The notes below the pieces were generated by a model. That model searched no databases and was not told the origin of the DNA. It saw nothing but the letters and a program-made list of their open reading frames with translations. Of a stretch of 5,869 nt of DNA, positions 5,479 through 5,869 are shown in pieces. The translations under genes were made by a program, and so were the position numbers. The DNA lies in contig JAZDLO010000119.1 in assembly GCA_043801935.1 (NCBI GenBank), forward strand, positions 1-5,869, given 5' to 3'. The DNA is from JAZDLO01 sp043801935 (GTDB lineage: Bacteria > Actinomycetota > Thermoleophilia > RBG-16-64-13). Numbering within the stretch: the stretch's first letter is position 1; each line of letters starts with the position of its first letter.

Positions 5479-5869
5479 ATGCACCTTACGGATCTGGAAG
5501 TGCATAGGATCGTCAATGCTCCAGGCTCTAACGTGTGGGATCTGCTGGTCGATACCTCGCGTTGGGTGGAGTAGGGTCCCTCCATCCTTGAGGTCGACTG
5601 CCCCGACCGATTCATCCGTAGGGGTTCCCGCGGTCGCGTAAGAACGTTGCTCGGCATCTGGGCTCCCTTTGTGGTCACGGTGTTTCGACCCGGATACTAT
5701 TGGTCCTGGAAGGTCTTCGGCCTGAGCGCCACGAGCCATCGGGTCGATCCCCTGCCATACGGGCGGTGCTCACTCACGTTCGCCGTCCCGCCAGTGGCAG
5801 CCCCCTACCTGCTTGTGTGCCAGGTCGCCATGAAACGCATCGAGCGTCTGGCGCTCCATCAACAAGGGG
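5479..5869 (+). pseudogene. SRPBCC (START-like / polyketide cyclase-like) protein gene interrupted by one in-frame TAG; runs off right edge
   Basis: SRPBCC proteins form a helix-grip fold with a hydrophobic pocket for lipids or aromatic compounds; many in this subgroup are functionally unassigned. The frame from ATG 5479 gives 31 residues with VNAPGSNVWDLLVDTSRWVE, then TAG at 5572-5574. The same frame is then open for 98 more codons to the edge, with family-like features: GPSILEVD directly after the stop, IRRGSRGRVRT, WAPFVVTVF, GYYWSWKVFG, ATSHRVDPL, GRCSLTFAVP and APYLLVC. Relatives read RWPEWGPSV here, so the TAG stands exactly where a Trp (TGG) is expected; one G-to-A change explains it. 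The 130 codons shown are close to the usual length (about 150), so only the end is missing. Possible readings are a fresh nonsense mutation, a sequencing or assembly error, or stop readthrough or recoding. It is divergent from the operon and its functional link to it is unknown. Confidence 0.8.

Noticed and set aside
5572..5574. Direct claim that the TAG encodes pyrrolysine
   Set aside because: No pyl genes or methylamine methyltransferase are visible, the position is a conserved Trp rather than a known pyrrolysine site, and TAG ends another gene here at its normal length. It is kept only as an alternative to test.
5343..5739. Minus-strand open frames opposite the SRPBCC gene
   Set aside because: The plus-strand frame keeps family motifs and has a ribosome-binding site; the minus-strand frames show none.
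1..5869. CRISPR arrays, tRNA/rRNA genes, insertion sequences or attachment sites
   Set aside because: No spaced repeats, tRNA-like folds, transposase motifs or terminal repeats were found on either strand.

Overview
The window is a high-GC stretch from an anaerobe. It carries a leftward (minus-strand) operon of five tightly packed genes and, across a short divergent intergenic region, one rightward gene broken by an in-frame stop. Strong Shine-Dalgarno sequences, short gene overlaps and some GTG starts point to a bacterium. Pairing an indolepyruvate:ferredoxin oxidoreductase with an ADP-forming acyl-CoA synthetase indicates anaerobic amino-acid or 2-oxoacid fermentation. That pairing is known in archaea and in several anaerobic bacterial lineages. 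The SRPBCC protein on the right resembles families common in Actinobacteria, so an anaerobic actinobacterial, Chloroflexota or Desulfobacterota-like host is plausible, but the lineage cannot be settled from this window.

Layout in order of transcription, from right to left: a G3E-family (CobW/HypB/UreG-like) GTPase (5317-4622); a cysteine-containing conserved hypothetical protein (4625-4107); a DUF3237/UPF0311 protein (4114-3653); a fused NDP-forming acyl-CoA synthetase with its ATP-grasp half first (3675-1462); and the first 481 codons of iorA (1445 to the left edge, continuing outside). The first three gene junctions overlap (4, 8 and 23 nt) and the last leaves a gap of only 16 nt, so a single coupled transcript is likely.

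The last two genes form a recognisable energy-conserving pair. IorA, with an IorB that would be expected just outside the window, oxidatively decarboxylates aryl-2-oxoacids to aryl-CoA and reduces ferredoxin. The acyl-CoA synthetase then converts the acyl-CoA to free acid with synthesis of ATP. The three upstream genes are not part of any described version of this pathway that I know. A G3E GTPase with a CxCC metal motif but no C-terminal CobW domain, followed by a small protein with a GHLKC motif and four cysteines, suggests an unassigned metal or cofactor handling function linked to the fermentation genes.

On the right, 5318-5478 is a divergent intergenic region. Beyond it is an SRPBCC (START-like/polyketide cyclase-like) gene whose reading frame is intact from 5479 to the right edge except for one TAG at 5572-5574. 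That TAG sits exactly where relatives have a conserved Trp (TGG).
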